Assembly: GCA_028281005.1 (NCBI GenBank)
Contig: JANQKS010000020.1
Coordinates: 1-64,000, forward strand
Direction of reading: 5' to 3'
Source: Pseudomonadales bacterium
GTDB taxonomy: Bacteria; Pseudomonadota; Gammaproteobacteria; Pseudomonadales; Azotimanducaceae
DNA length: 64,000 bases
The position numbers were made by a program, and so were the translations under genes. Shown here in pieces: positions 35,532 through 43,131 of this stretch (positions are counted from its first letter, which is position 1; each line of letters opens with the position of its first letter). The notes under the pieces are model-generated. The model searched no databases, was not told the DNA's origin, and saw nothing but the letters and a program-made list of their open reading frames with translations.

Positions 35532-36040
35532 GTCGCCTCATCTTCCTCCGGTTTTAGAAACACTTGAGTGTACTTTTCCGCCATCCCAGTTGCTTGTCCT
35601 GGTGTGCTCCATGGGCAAACGGCGGGACACACAGCGCAACCGTAGGTTTCATTGACGTCCCAGATACATTTATCAAAGTCGACGTACCACTTTTCAACGC
35701 CACGGACCATTTGTTTGTCGGTGGCGATGGCTTGCGGCGGACAGGCTTTGGTGCAGATCTGGCATCGTGTACAGAAATCGTCCGCGCTGAGTTGATCTGG
35801 GGAATCGACTGTCAGGGGTAGATCTGTCTCAACCGCAGCGAGACGGAAGGAAGAGCCGTATTCGCGATTGATCATCGAACCGTGTTTACCCGGTTCACCT
35901 AAACCAGCGGTCATTGCCGCGGGAATCAGATTGAGGTTACCCACCCAGGGCCCGGCGTGGGGTTTGAGCACTAGGTCACGGATAATTTGCGCAGTGTGAT
36001 TTATGGCACGTGCGCCGCGGTTGAACGCCGCGGCACTTCT
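35528..36040 (-). pseudogene. Reductive-dehalogenase-like 4Fe-4S protein, N-terminally truncated
   Basis: C-terminal part of a protein with two 4Fe-4S sites: CTRCQICTKACPP and CAVCPAVCPW. The preceding NREYGSSFRLAAVETDLPL segment is typical of the reductive dehalogenase/epoxyqueuosine-reductase-like group. A GTG at 35971 opens the annotated frame, but native-looking sequence (RSAAAFNRGARAINHTAQII) runs in frame further upstream to a TAA at 36041, with no start codon. So the N-terminal cobamide-binding region has been lost at a junction with the FAD-monooxygenase fragment. Short repeat copy 3 lies within the coding part and does not break it. Confidence 0.72.
35961..35974. repeat. Short dispersed repeat, copy 3 (GGTTTGAGCACTAG)
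   Basis: Shares 14 bases with copies at 83-99 and 15512-15528. Here it is read through in frame (minus strand, LVLKP). A partial match, AGCACTAGGTCA, is found again at 59499-59510. Confidence 0.45.
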
Positions 36041-36059
36041 TTACACTCTTTCATCTGCC

Positions 36060-36690
36060 GGAGGGGTGAGGCGCGGCCCGCGTTCGGCGTTGGCGTACAC
36101 CGCGTCTAACATGGGTACGGAGTGGTGGCTCATTCACCGTACCGGCTCAGCCGGCAAAGACATAGATAACATCGACTTAGAGCAGTCCATCCGCGATGTG
36201 TTCGGGGTTGACGACAACTTCACCTGGGAAATAGTGCACCACCAGGACTGGATCGCGCGCCGCATGGTGGCGGAGCGTTTCCGAGTGCAAAACGTGTTTG
36301 TTTGTGGGGATGCGGCGCACCTACGGATACCGTTTGCGGGCTACGGCATGAATGCGGGTATTGCCGATTCCACCAACCTGACCCGGATGATGGCCGCGGT
36401 GCTGAACGGCCAAGCGCCCGGGTCACTGCTCGATGCGCACGAACCAGAACGCCACCCTATTACAGAACAGGTCAGTCACCTAGCGATGGATAAGGCGCTG
36501 GAGTACATGCAACGTGCGCAACGGCGCAGCATTCCCAAGGTGATCGAAAGCCCTGGGTTTGTAGGAAAAATTTTACGCAGCAGATTAGGAAAACAGCTGT
36601 ACAACCTCAATCTGCCTCAGTTCGCCTGCAAGGGTCTTAACTTTGGTTATTACTATGAAAACTCACCCATCATTCAATATGACGGCGAAT
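36060..36690 (+). pseudogene. FAD-dependent monooxygenase (PHBH fold), C-terminal fragment
   Basis: About 200 codons covering the substrate-domain end and the second FAD motif: FTWEIVHHQDWIARRMVAERF, VFVCGDAAHLRIPFAGYGMNAGIAD, HEPERHPITEQVS, then NFGYYYENSPIIQYDG. The N-terminal GxGxxG half is missing, and the native sequence stops near YDGE; further open frame to 37133 only mirrors the opposite-strand TauD fragment. The gene is therefore cut on both sides, next to an Fe-S fragment on its left and TauD on its right. Confidence 0.78.
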
Positions 36691-37210
36691 CTCCGCCCAG
36701 GAATGTAAGCCCACTCGCGGTGGCCAAGGAAGAGCACTTCATCGCCGGTTTCCGGGTGGATTTGGATGATGTTGTGAATCGCCCCCGGGGCTTCGCGCGG
36801 ATCTTCAAAGTGATGGTAGCCTGGGCGCAGCTTGCCTATGCTGGTGTGCGCTGCATCGTGTTTGATGGTAAGAGGCTTGATGCGTTGTTTAAGCTTTGCA
36901 GGCACCGCATGAAAGGCGGCGCGTTGATCGGCGAAGTAGGTGTCACCGCCCGCCGCAGGACTCTCCACGCCCAACAAGACGCTTGCCGGTGGTGGTTGCG
37001 CCAGGTAAGTCATGTCTGCGTGCCAATTGGCTTCAGCGTTGCCCAAACCACCAATCGGTTTGCCATCTACGACAATGTTGGACAGTTGGGTGACGTAGCG
37101 GTTTTTAACTTTGGCTTTTTCAGCTTCGGGTAAGCGGCCGAACGGGATTTCTTCCAGCGGACCGAAGGGGGCGCTGAATTGCTGCAATTGGTCTTCAGTC
37201 AGCGCCTGGT
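36690..37210 (-). pseudogene. TauD/TfdA-type 2-oxoglutarate dioxygenase, fragment lacking both ends
   Basis: Internal part of a TauD-family enzyme: RNQALTEDQLQQFSAPFGPLE, then WHADMTYLAQPPPAS with the HxD iron ligands, and HREWAYIPG. The first 50 or so residues and the C-terminal portion with the distal iron-binding His and the 2-oxoglutarate Arg are missing. The 5' side is joined to the end of the selenoprotein gene, whose stop codon lies inside the TauD-derived sequence; the 3' side is joined to the FAD monooxygenase fragment. Confidence 0.8.
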
Positions 37211-38421
37211 TCCTTAGCCCGGGATTTGCCGGTCGCTTCGCCGGCCATTTCGCGCGGCAGAATGATCCGCGCAAAAACCTGTAGCTGTGGTTCTTTGAGC
37301 GCGCAAAACTGGTGGTAGAAACTTTTTAACGCTGCACCCAACGCGGTGTCCTGCCATAGAGTTTGTTGTAAGGCCTCGACGGTGTAGTTACCCGGTTGCG
37401 CCGTCAGCGCTTCAAGGTAATACACCTTTAGATCTTCAATCGCGTGTTTAAACCACGCCAGTTCTGTCAACGGCAGTTGCTGGTCGTCCAAAAGCTGGCC
37501 CAGCTTAGCCATGTTCGCTTGCGCGCTTTGATCGGAGACGCCAACTGCGGTGCGGCCTTGGCGGCTGCGTTTGGCCAAGTCATACCATGGCTCAAGCGAT
37601 CCCAATTCCTTTAGCAATTTGCCGCGCCAGCTGGTGTTGTCCGTCGGGCTGGTAAATGAGACCGGACAGCTTGGGGCATCGGTTGGTTGGGCTGCTGGTA
37701 GCTCTTCAGGAAAGTCTTCCAGCACCGGTCCAGCGCTGCGGTTAAGCAAGGCTAATGCCGCGGCGATGACGCGGTGTTGCACTGCGCTGTCGCCGGGATT
37801 CCCTAAAGGTCTACCGAGAGGGAAGCTGACCCATAACGAACGTGGCGGGCGCATACTGGCGGTGTTTTCACGCACCAAGCTGATGCCCGTGGTCATAATT
37901 CCTTGTTTTTCGATGAAATAACTAAGCGCGGCCACGGCGCGCGTGCAGTTTGGTCACACCGGGGTTAAAAAAACGGCCTCAACCCGGTCCTTTTTAAGTA
38001 AACCGGCCACTTGGGTAGCGCTTGCGGCATAAGCCTCCGGTTCGAGACCGGCACCCATGAAGCTGTAGTGCACATCGGCCAGCGATGCCACTGTCCCGGC
38101 CGCCACTAACTCCTTGAAGCGGTCGATGGGAAAGACCACGTTTGTGTCTTGCACAAAGCCGGATTTATCGTAGTTAACCGAACTGTGCGACATGACTAGA
38201 TTGTCAGTACTTGCTGCGTTGGAAATTGGCCTGAAGGTGGCGTCCGCAAAACCAAAGTTGGTCGCGTCGCGATAATGTAGTCCGGCGGTGGTGATGGGCG
38301 CTATGCCCATGTCGGGTAAAGGTTTACGCTGCGCCACTCACACCGGTGTTCCCAACGGGGGTGAGTTTTTGCTCAACAGGTGTTTGCGCTCAAAGGCCGG
38401 TAGATCCGATAGACGTACCAT
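37195..38421 (-). CDS. GrdB/PrdB-like selenoprotein (glycine/sarcosine/betaine/D-proline reductase B family)
   Basis: 408 codons. The ATG at 38421 has a perfect GGAGGAG upstream and starts MVRLSDLPAFERKHLL, the normal N-terminus of this family. The family-typical ITTAGLH, VMSHSSVNYD, DVHYSFMG and RPPRSLWVSFPLGRPLG motifs follow in one frame. Codon 156 (37954-37956) is TGA at TPV-U-PNC, the redox UxxC position where relatives have Sec or Cys; a five-pair hairpin with a GU-containing loop lies 12 bases downstream. So I read it as selenocysteine. A second in-frame TGA at codon 28 (38338-38340) sits where Trp (TPW) is common and may be a nonsense change or sequence error. The C-terminus is fused to TauD-derived sequence. 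In anaerobes GrdB reduces glycine or betaine; the role in this aerobic-looking organism is unknown. Confidence 0.8.
37926..37942 (-). promoter_or_regulatory. Candidate bacterial SECIS hairpin, GrdB-like gene
   Basis: On the minus strand GCGCG, loop CCGUGGC, CGCGC, beginning 12 bases after the TGA. Bacterial SECIS elements sit inside the coding region just behind the UGA with a GU in the apical loop; this fits in place and shape. Confidence 0.55.
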
Positions 38422-38465
38422 GGCTACTCCTCCAAGGCGTCGCATGTTGACATAGCCGTGAACAA

Positions 38466-38484
38466 ATGTCACTGTTTGTGACAT
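38466..38484. promoter_or_regulatory. TetR-type operator between selenoprotein and tetR genes
   Basis: ATGTCAC, five-base spacer TGTTT, GTGACAT: perfect seven-base arms, located between the divergent starts (38421 and 38521). A TTGACA hexamer at 38447-38452 is a possible -35 element for the rightward gene, without a good -10. Confidence 0.7.
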
Positions 38485-38520
38485 TATTTCGGTGGCGACT
38501 GAAAATCATTGAATTCTGAG

Positions 38521-39108
38521 GTGAGCACAGACGGCAGGGTTGAACGCACGGCGGCCACCCGCCGTAAGATTTTGCAGGCAACACGCGCGTTGCTGCTCGA
38601 TGGTGTGGGTGAGCCTACCGCGCGGGAAATTGCCGCTGCGGCACAGATCACCACCCGCACCCTGTTTCGCCATTTTGGCGACATGGAAGCGCTTTACGTG
38701 GATTTGGGCCGCGACACCGAGCGCCAGGTGATGGCGATATTGGATGAACCGTTCGCCGATGATGTTGATGCGGAGGCGGATTGGCGAGCCTTTTTGGAGG
38801 TGGTCATTGAGCGCCGGGTGCGGCTTTACGAATCGCTCTTGCCAGTTTACGTCTCTTCTCTGTGGGGCCGCTATATGGCTGCCAGCTCTAAACAAGCACG
38901 CCAAGCCGATCTGCGGCGCGGTAGGCGCAGGCTGAGGGAGATCTTGCCTGCCGAACTGCTCGCCGACGAAGCGCACTTTGAGGCTTTGGTGGCGGTGCTG
39001 AGCATTGCCTATTGGAGCTCGCTGCGCCGAGATCAAGGTTTAAATGTTGCCCAGGCGACGCGGGCGTTGCGCTGTGCCGTCACGCAAATGACACAGGAGC
39101 TGAGATGA
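38521..39108 (+). CDS. TetR family transcriptional regulator
   Basis: 195 aa. Helix-turn-helix EPTAREIAAAAQITTRTLFRHFGDMEALY. GTG at 38521 or TTG at 38509 is the start. Divergent from the selenoprotein gene, with a 19-bp palindrome in the gap. The GST-like gene begins 18 bp downstream, so the regulator probably heads an operon with the GST, membrane protein, second GST and crotonase genes. Confidence 0.88.
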   Translation: MSTDGRVERTAATRRKILQATRALLLDGVGEPTAREIAAAAQITTRTLFRHFGDMEALYVDLGRDTERQVMAILDEPFADDVDAEADWRAFLEVVIERRVRLYESLLPVYVSSLWGRYMAASSKQARQADLRRGRRRLREILPAELLADEAHFEALVAVLSIAYWSSLRRDQGLNVAQATRALRCAVTQMTQELR

Positions 39109-39126
39109 TTCAACGCGAGGTCCACT

Positions 39127-40158
39127 ATGTCTGAACTGTTACCCATTCGCGGCGCACCTGGCTCACCCTACACGCGGAAAATGCTAGCGCTGTTGCGTTA
39201 TCGGCGTATTCCCTACCGTTACATCCAAGGCGCGCGTGACGCCACGGATATGCCGCAACCTAAAGTCAGTCTCATACCCATTTTGTACTTCCCGGATGAG
39301 CATGGCGGGTTGACAGCCGAAGTTGACAGTACCCCCATTATTCGACACTTGGAGGATGAGTATCCGGGACGCTCCGTCATCCCAAGTGATCCGGCAGCTG
39401 CTTTCCTGAACTACTTGTTGGAAGACTATGGTGACGAATGGCTGACTAAGGCGATGTTCCATTACCGTTGGCATTACCAAGTGGATATCGACATGGCAGG
39501 CTCCATTCTGCCCCACTACCATGATGTTTCGTTGTCTGACGAACAAGCTGCCTTGCGTAAAAAGCAGTTTTCCGAACGGCAAATCGCAAGGCTGTACGTG
39601 GTGGGTTCTAACGAGACCACGACACCCGTGATTGAAGACAGTTATCGGCGCTATCTGAGCTGTCTCAACGAACACTTAAAGGTTTATCCCTTCATCATGG
39701 GGCAACGCCCCGGTTCGGCGGACTTTGCCTGTTTCGGTCAATTGACTCAGTTGGTGCAATTTGACCCCACTCCGGCCGCATTAGCGGCGCGAGAGTTTCC
39801 GCGGGTACACGCCTGGGTTAGCAAAACCGAAGATCTTTCTGGGCTGGAGGTGGCCAATGCGGAATTTGTTGAGGTGGATCAGCTTCCGACCACCTTAAAA
39901 GCCTTGTTAACTGAAGTGGGGCGCACTTATGTGCCGGTGATGCTGGCCAACGCCGAAGCGCTTGATCAAGGCCTCGAGATGGTGAGTACCGTGGTGGAAG
40001 GCAAGACGTGGGAACAGCAGCCGTTTCCTTATCAAGGTAAATGTCTGCAATGGCTGCGGGTGGAATATGCCCGCCTGTCCACGGATGACCGTGCCCGGGT
40101 CGATGCCCTGCTGGCCGGTACCGGATGTGAAACCTTGGTCGCGCCTGCGGCTGTCTAG
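39127..40158 (+). CDS. Glutathione S-transferase-like protein
   Basis: 343 aa. The N-terminal thioredoxin-fold GST domain begins GAPGSPYTRKMLALLRYRRIPYRY, with the Ser/Tyr pair typical of GST G-sites, and the EVDSTPIIRHLEDEYPG segment that binds the gamma-glutamyl part. The rest is helical and longer than a standard GST (about 220 aa); the extra 100 C-terminal residues are of unknown function. AGGTCCACT precedes the ATG. Lies 18 bp behind tetR. Confidence 0.8.
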   Translation: MSELLPIRGAPGSPYTRKMLALLRYRRIPYRYIQGARDATDMPQPKVSLIPILYFPDEHGGLTAEVDSTPIIRHLEDEYPGRSVIPSDPAAAFLNYLLEDYGDEWLTKAMFHYRWHYQVDIDMAGSILPHYHDVSLSDEQAALRKKQFSERQIARLYVVGSNETTTPVIEDSYRRYLSCLNEHLKVYPFIMGQRPGSADFACFGQLTQLVQFDPTPAALAAREFPRVHAWVSKTEDLSGLEVANAEFVEVDQLPTTLKALLTEVGRTYVPVMLANAEALDQGLEMVSTVVEGKTWEQQPFPYQGKCLQWLRVEYARLSTDDRARVDALLAGTGCETLVAPAAV

Positions 40159-40213
40159 GCGCCGCTTGGCTTTAAGGTTCCGTTAGGTGTGGTGAAACGA
40201 GATGGGGAGAGTC

Positions 40214-40846
40214 ATGTCAGCTTCTAAATGGGCTTGGTTAACCTGCGCGATCCTCTACCTGTGCTTCTTCGGTTGGTATACGTCATTTGGCGGACCGCTG
40301 ACCGAGGCAGAGATTGAACACTACATGGACAAGTTTAGCGCCACCAATCCATCCGTGGACACCGCCGCCATGGCCAATTTGCGCCGCTTTATGGAAGAAG
40401 ATACAGGTGACGACTTTGCCGTGTTGAACGTCATCGACATGTATGAAACGCCCCTGCAGATTGAAGGTGTGGAGCCGGGGGAGAGCAGCGGCGAGGTGTT
40501 AAATAAATACATGGCCTATATGTACCCGGCATTGTTTTCGCGAGCTTGTCATCCGGTGATGATGGGCAGTGCCGCCAACGTCGCCATGGATCTGATGAAC
40601 GCACCTGGCATGGAAAGTTGGACCAGCGGTGCGCTGATGCGTTATCGCAGCAGGCGGGATATGCTGGAGATATCCAGTAATCTAGCGTTCCAAGGCTCAC
40701 ACGAGTTTAAAGTGGCGGCCATGCAAAAGACCATCGCCTTTCCCTTGGATCCCTGGTTTCACTTTGGTGACCCGCGCCTGTTGCTAGCGCTAATCTTGAC
40801 CATCATTTGCCTTGCAACGAGTTGGCGTTTAGCGTCACGTAATTAG
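40214..40846 (+). CDS. Membrane protein of unknown function
   Basis: 210 aa with one hydrophobic helix near the N-terminus (WAWLTCAILYLCFFGWYTS) and one at the C-terminus (LLLALILTIICLATSW), leaving a mostly hydrophilic central part probably in the periplasm. That part begins PLTEAEIEHYMDKF. I do not recognise the family. Its place between two GST-like genes, with GGGGAGA ahead of the ATG, implies it works with them. The 12 codons upstream from 40202 are an alternative extension. Confidence 0.65.
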   Translation: MSASKWAWLTCAILYLCFFGWYTSFGGPLTEAEIEHYMDKFSATNPSVDTAAMANLRRFMEEDTGDDFAVLNVIDMYETPLQIEGVEPGESSGEVLNKYMAYMYPALFSRACHPVMMGSAANVAMDLMNAPGMESWTSGALMRYRSRRDMLEISSNLAFQGSHEFKVAAMQKTIAFPLDPWFHFGDPRLLLALILTIICLATSWRLASRN

Positions 40847-40876
40847 TTTAAAACCCCGCCAGAAGGAGCACACCTT

Positions 40877-41485
40877 ATGTTGACCTTACACTTTGCACCC
40901 AATTCTCGGGCCAGCCGCATTTACTGGTTGCTTAAAGAACTGGATCTGCCTTTTGAATTGAACCGCATGGACTTCTCGCCCCAGGATCTGAAGTCGGACG
41001 AACACCGCGCGCGCCACCCGCTGGGACGTGTACCGGTGTTAGACGACGATGACGTGCGTATTTTCGAGTCCGGCGCCATTATCGAGTACATATTGGAGCG
41101 TCATGCGCCGGGTCAGTTAAAACCCGCGGTGGACAGTGCGGAGTTTCCCGCCTATTTGCAGTGGTTCCACTATTGCGAAGGTATGGTGATGCCGCCGATC
41201 AATACTATCGTGGTGCAAACCATATTGTTGCCGCCGGATCGGCGCGATGAAACCGCGCTTGGCCAGGCACAGCGTTTGCTGGCCAAGGCCCTACAGCCGG
41301 TAGAAGAAGCGCTCGAAGGCAAAGATTACTTGATTGGTGAGTTTTCCGCCGCCGATGTGATGTTAGGCCATTCCTGCATTATGTCGAACCGTCTGGGTGT
41401 GGTGACCGATGACATGCCAAACCTCAAAGCCTACGCTGAGCGGTTGTTGGCGAGGCCAGCTTGCGCCGAGGCATTTGCCGCTTAG
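40877..41485 (+). CDS. Glutathione S-transferase
   Basis: 202 aa, normal GST length. N-terminal LHFAPNSRASRIYWLLKELDLPFE and the FESGAIIEYILERH G-site, then helical domain with EGKDYLIGEFSAADVMLGHS. It would conjugate or use glutathione, for example in detoxifying a reactive intermediate or in isomerisation or dehalogenation. AGAAGGAG precedes the ATG. Follows the membrane protein gene by about 30 bp. Confidence 0.9.
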   Translation: MLTLHFAPNSRASRIYWLLKELDLPFELNRMDFSPQDLKSDEHRARHPLGRVPVLDDDDVRIFESGAIIEYILERHAPGQLKPAVDSAEFPAYLQWFHYCEGMVMPPINTIVVQTILLPPDRRDETALGQAQRLLAKALQPVEEALEGKDYLIGEFSAADVMLGHSCIMSNRLGVVTDDMPNLKAYAERLLARPACAEAFAA

Positions 41486-41511
41486 CCGCGGCGTAACAGG
41501 GAGCACACAGT

Positions 41512-42171
41512 ATGCTGAACTATTCAGTGCAGGATAACGTCGCGGTTTTGGCCTATGACGACGGCAAGGCGAATGCCGTGGGGCATAGCTTTATCGACGC
41601 AGTTAATGAAGGCCTGGACAAAGCACAAGCAGACGCACGGGCGGTGTTGCTGACCGGTCGTGACGGGGTCTTTTCAGCCGGCTTTGATTTGAAAGAAATC
41701 CAGCAAGGCCCGCAAGTGGCCGCCGCGTTGGTGGGCAAAGGTGCCGCTTTGATGCTGCGCCTATTTGGCTTGCCAATGCCGGTGGTGGCTGCTGCGTCCG
41801 GGCATGCCATTGCAGCGGGTGCGTTCCTGCTGTTGGCATCAGATACACGCTATGGCGCCGCGGGTGACTTTCGCATTGGCTTGAACGAAACCGCCATCGG
41901 CATGGCGTTACCTGTATTTGGTTATGAATTGTCGCGTGCGCGGTTGTCCAAACGCCATCAAACTGCCGCCTTTGTGCAAGCACAACTCTACGACCCGGAC
42001 GGTGCGAAGCAGGCGGGGTTCCTAGATGAAGTGGTGGCGGCAGATCAACTCATGCAGCAGGCCATGGATAAAGCCGTGGCATTGAGCGAGCTACCCACAG
42101 AGGCTTATGCGGCAAATAAGAGGATTCTGCGCCAGGCGCAGATCACAGCGATAGAGAACAGTCTGGCTTAG
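41512..42171 (+). CDS. Enoyl-CoA hydratase/isomerase (crotonase) family protein
   Basis: 219 aa, a little short for the family (about 260). Oxyanion-hole segments FSAGFDLKE and GHAIAAGAFLLLASD are intact, and a Glu in LNETAIGM aligns with the first catalytic Glu of enoyl-CoA hydratase; the second Glu is not evident, so isomerase or hydrolase chemistry is possible. GGGAGCAC precedes the ATG. Last gene of the GST operon; converges with the SDR gene eight bases away. Confidence 0.85.
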   Translation: MLNYSVQDNVAVLAYDDGKANAVGHSFIDAVNEGLDKAQADARAVLLTGRDGVFSAGFDLKEIQQGPQVAAALVGKGAALMLRLFGLPMPVVAAASGHAIAAGAFLLLASDTRYGAAGDFRIGLNETAIGMALPVFGYELSRARLSKRHQTAAFVQAQLYDPDGAKQAGFLDEVVAADQLMQQAMDKAVALSELPTEAYAANKRILRQAQITAIENSLA

Positions 42172-42178
42172 GGGCGGG

Positions 42179-43051
42179 TCATTCCCGCCACATGGTCGTC
42201 TTAACCACCATGTCTTCGTAATCCAAAATCTGCTCGGCGTTATCAGCCACGTCTTCCCAGCTTGCGTCTAAACCTAGGTCGCAGCCGGTGTTGGCAAACA
42301 CCGCGTCGGAGGCAAAACGGCCGCGGGCGGCTTGGATGACGCGGCCGTTCGGCGCATCTTCAGAGACTAAGTAGATGGCCGCTGGGCTGACTAATTTTGG
42401 ATGGTTGTCCGGCTGTGGGTCATCCGGGTTCATCTGGGCGCCGGGTACGCTAGCCGTCATACGCGTTTCTGCCCCTGGAGACAGACAATTGACCCGCACA
42501 TTGTGGGACGCGCCTTCTCGCGAGAGGTTGTTCATCAAACCCAGCATACCCATCTTGGCAGCCCCATAATTGGCTTGGCCGAAGCTGCCGAGAATGCCTG
42601 AGACCGATGAAGTAAACAGAATCCGGCCGTAGTTTTTTTCGTACATAATGGGCCAGGCGTGCCAAGTGACATAAGCGCTGCCGTTTAAGTGCACGTTGAC
42701 GACCGCGTCCCACTCATCCAGTGTCATCTTTTTGAACGACTTGTCGCGCAGAATACCGGCGTTGTTGATGAGGATATCCACCGTACCGAAGGTATCCATG
42801 GCGGTTTCTACGATTCGTTTGGCGCCTGCGCGGTCTGCCACAGAGTCTTTGTTGGCCACCGCTTCACCACCGGCGGCGCGGATTTGCTCAACCACTTGGT
42901 CGGCGGCATCACCCTGCCCGGAACCGTCGACGCTGCCGCCCAAATCATTAATCACCACCTTGGCGCCAAGACCCGCCAGAATTAGCGCGTGTTCTTTACC
43001 CAGACCGCCACCGGCGCCGGTAACGATTGCTACTTTGTCCTCAAAACTCAT
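42179..43051 (-). CDS. Short-chain dehydrogenase, MFE-2-like hydroxyacyl-CoA dehydrogenase type
   Basis: 290-aa SDR. VAIVTGAGGGLGKEHAL and the following VVINDLGGSVDGSGQ are typical of the dehydrogenase half of peroxisomal-type multifunctional enzymes. NNAG motif, catalytic Ser in LFTSSVSG and Tyr/Lys in NYGAAKMG. It probably oxidises a 3-hydroxyacyl-CoA with NAD. GGAGGGGACATC precedes the ATG. Confidence 0.9.
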   Translation of the reverse strand: MSFEDKVAIVTGAGGGLGKEHALILAGLGAKVVINDLGGSVDGSGQGDAADQVVEQIRAAGGEAVANKDSVADRAGAKRIVETAMDTFGTVDILINNAGILRDKSFKKMTLDEWDAVVNVHLNGSAYVTWHAWPIMYEKNYGRILFTSSVSGILGSFGQANYGAAKMGMLGLMNNLSREGASHNVRVNCLSPGAETRMTASVPGAQMNPDDPQPDNHPKLVSPAAIYLVSEDAPNGRVIQAARGRFASDAVFANTGCDLGLDASWEDVADNAEQILDYEDMVVKTTMWRE

Positions 43052-43131
43052 GATGTCCCCTCCGATTTAATCAGCGCGTGAGTTAGCGCGGCCGGCTTTT
43101 GAGCTGACCGCCTTAGTTTATGCCTCGAGGT

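Noticed and set aside
36690-37133. C-terminal extension of the FAD monooxygenase frame
   Set aside because: Beyond about 36690 the plus-strand frame only mirrors the opposite-strand TauD fragment, which shows clear conserved motifs.
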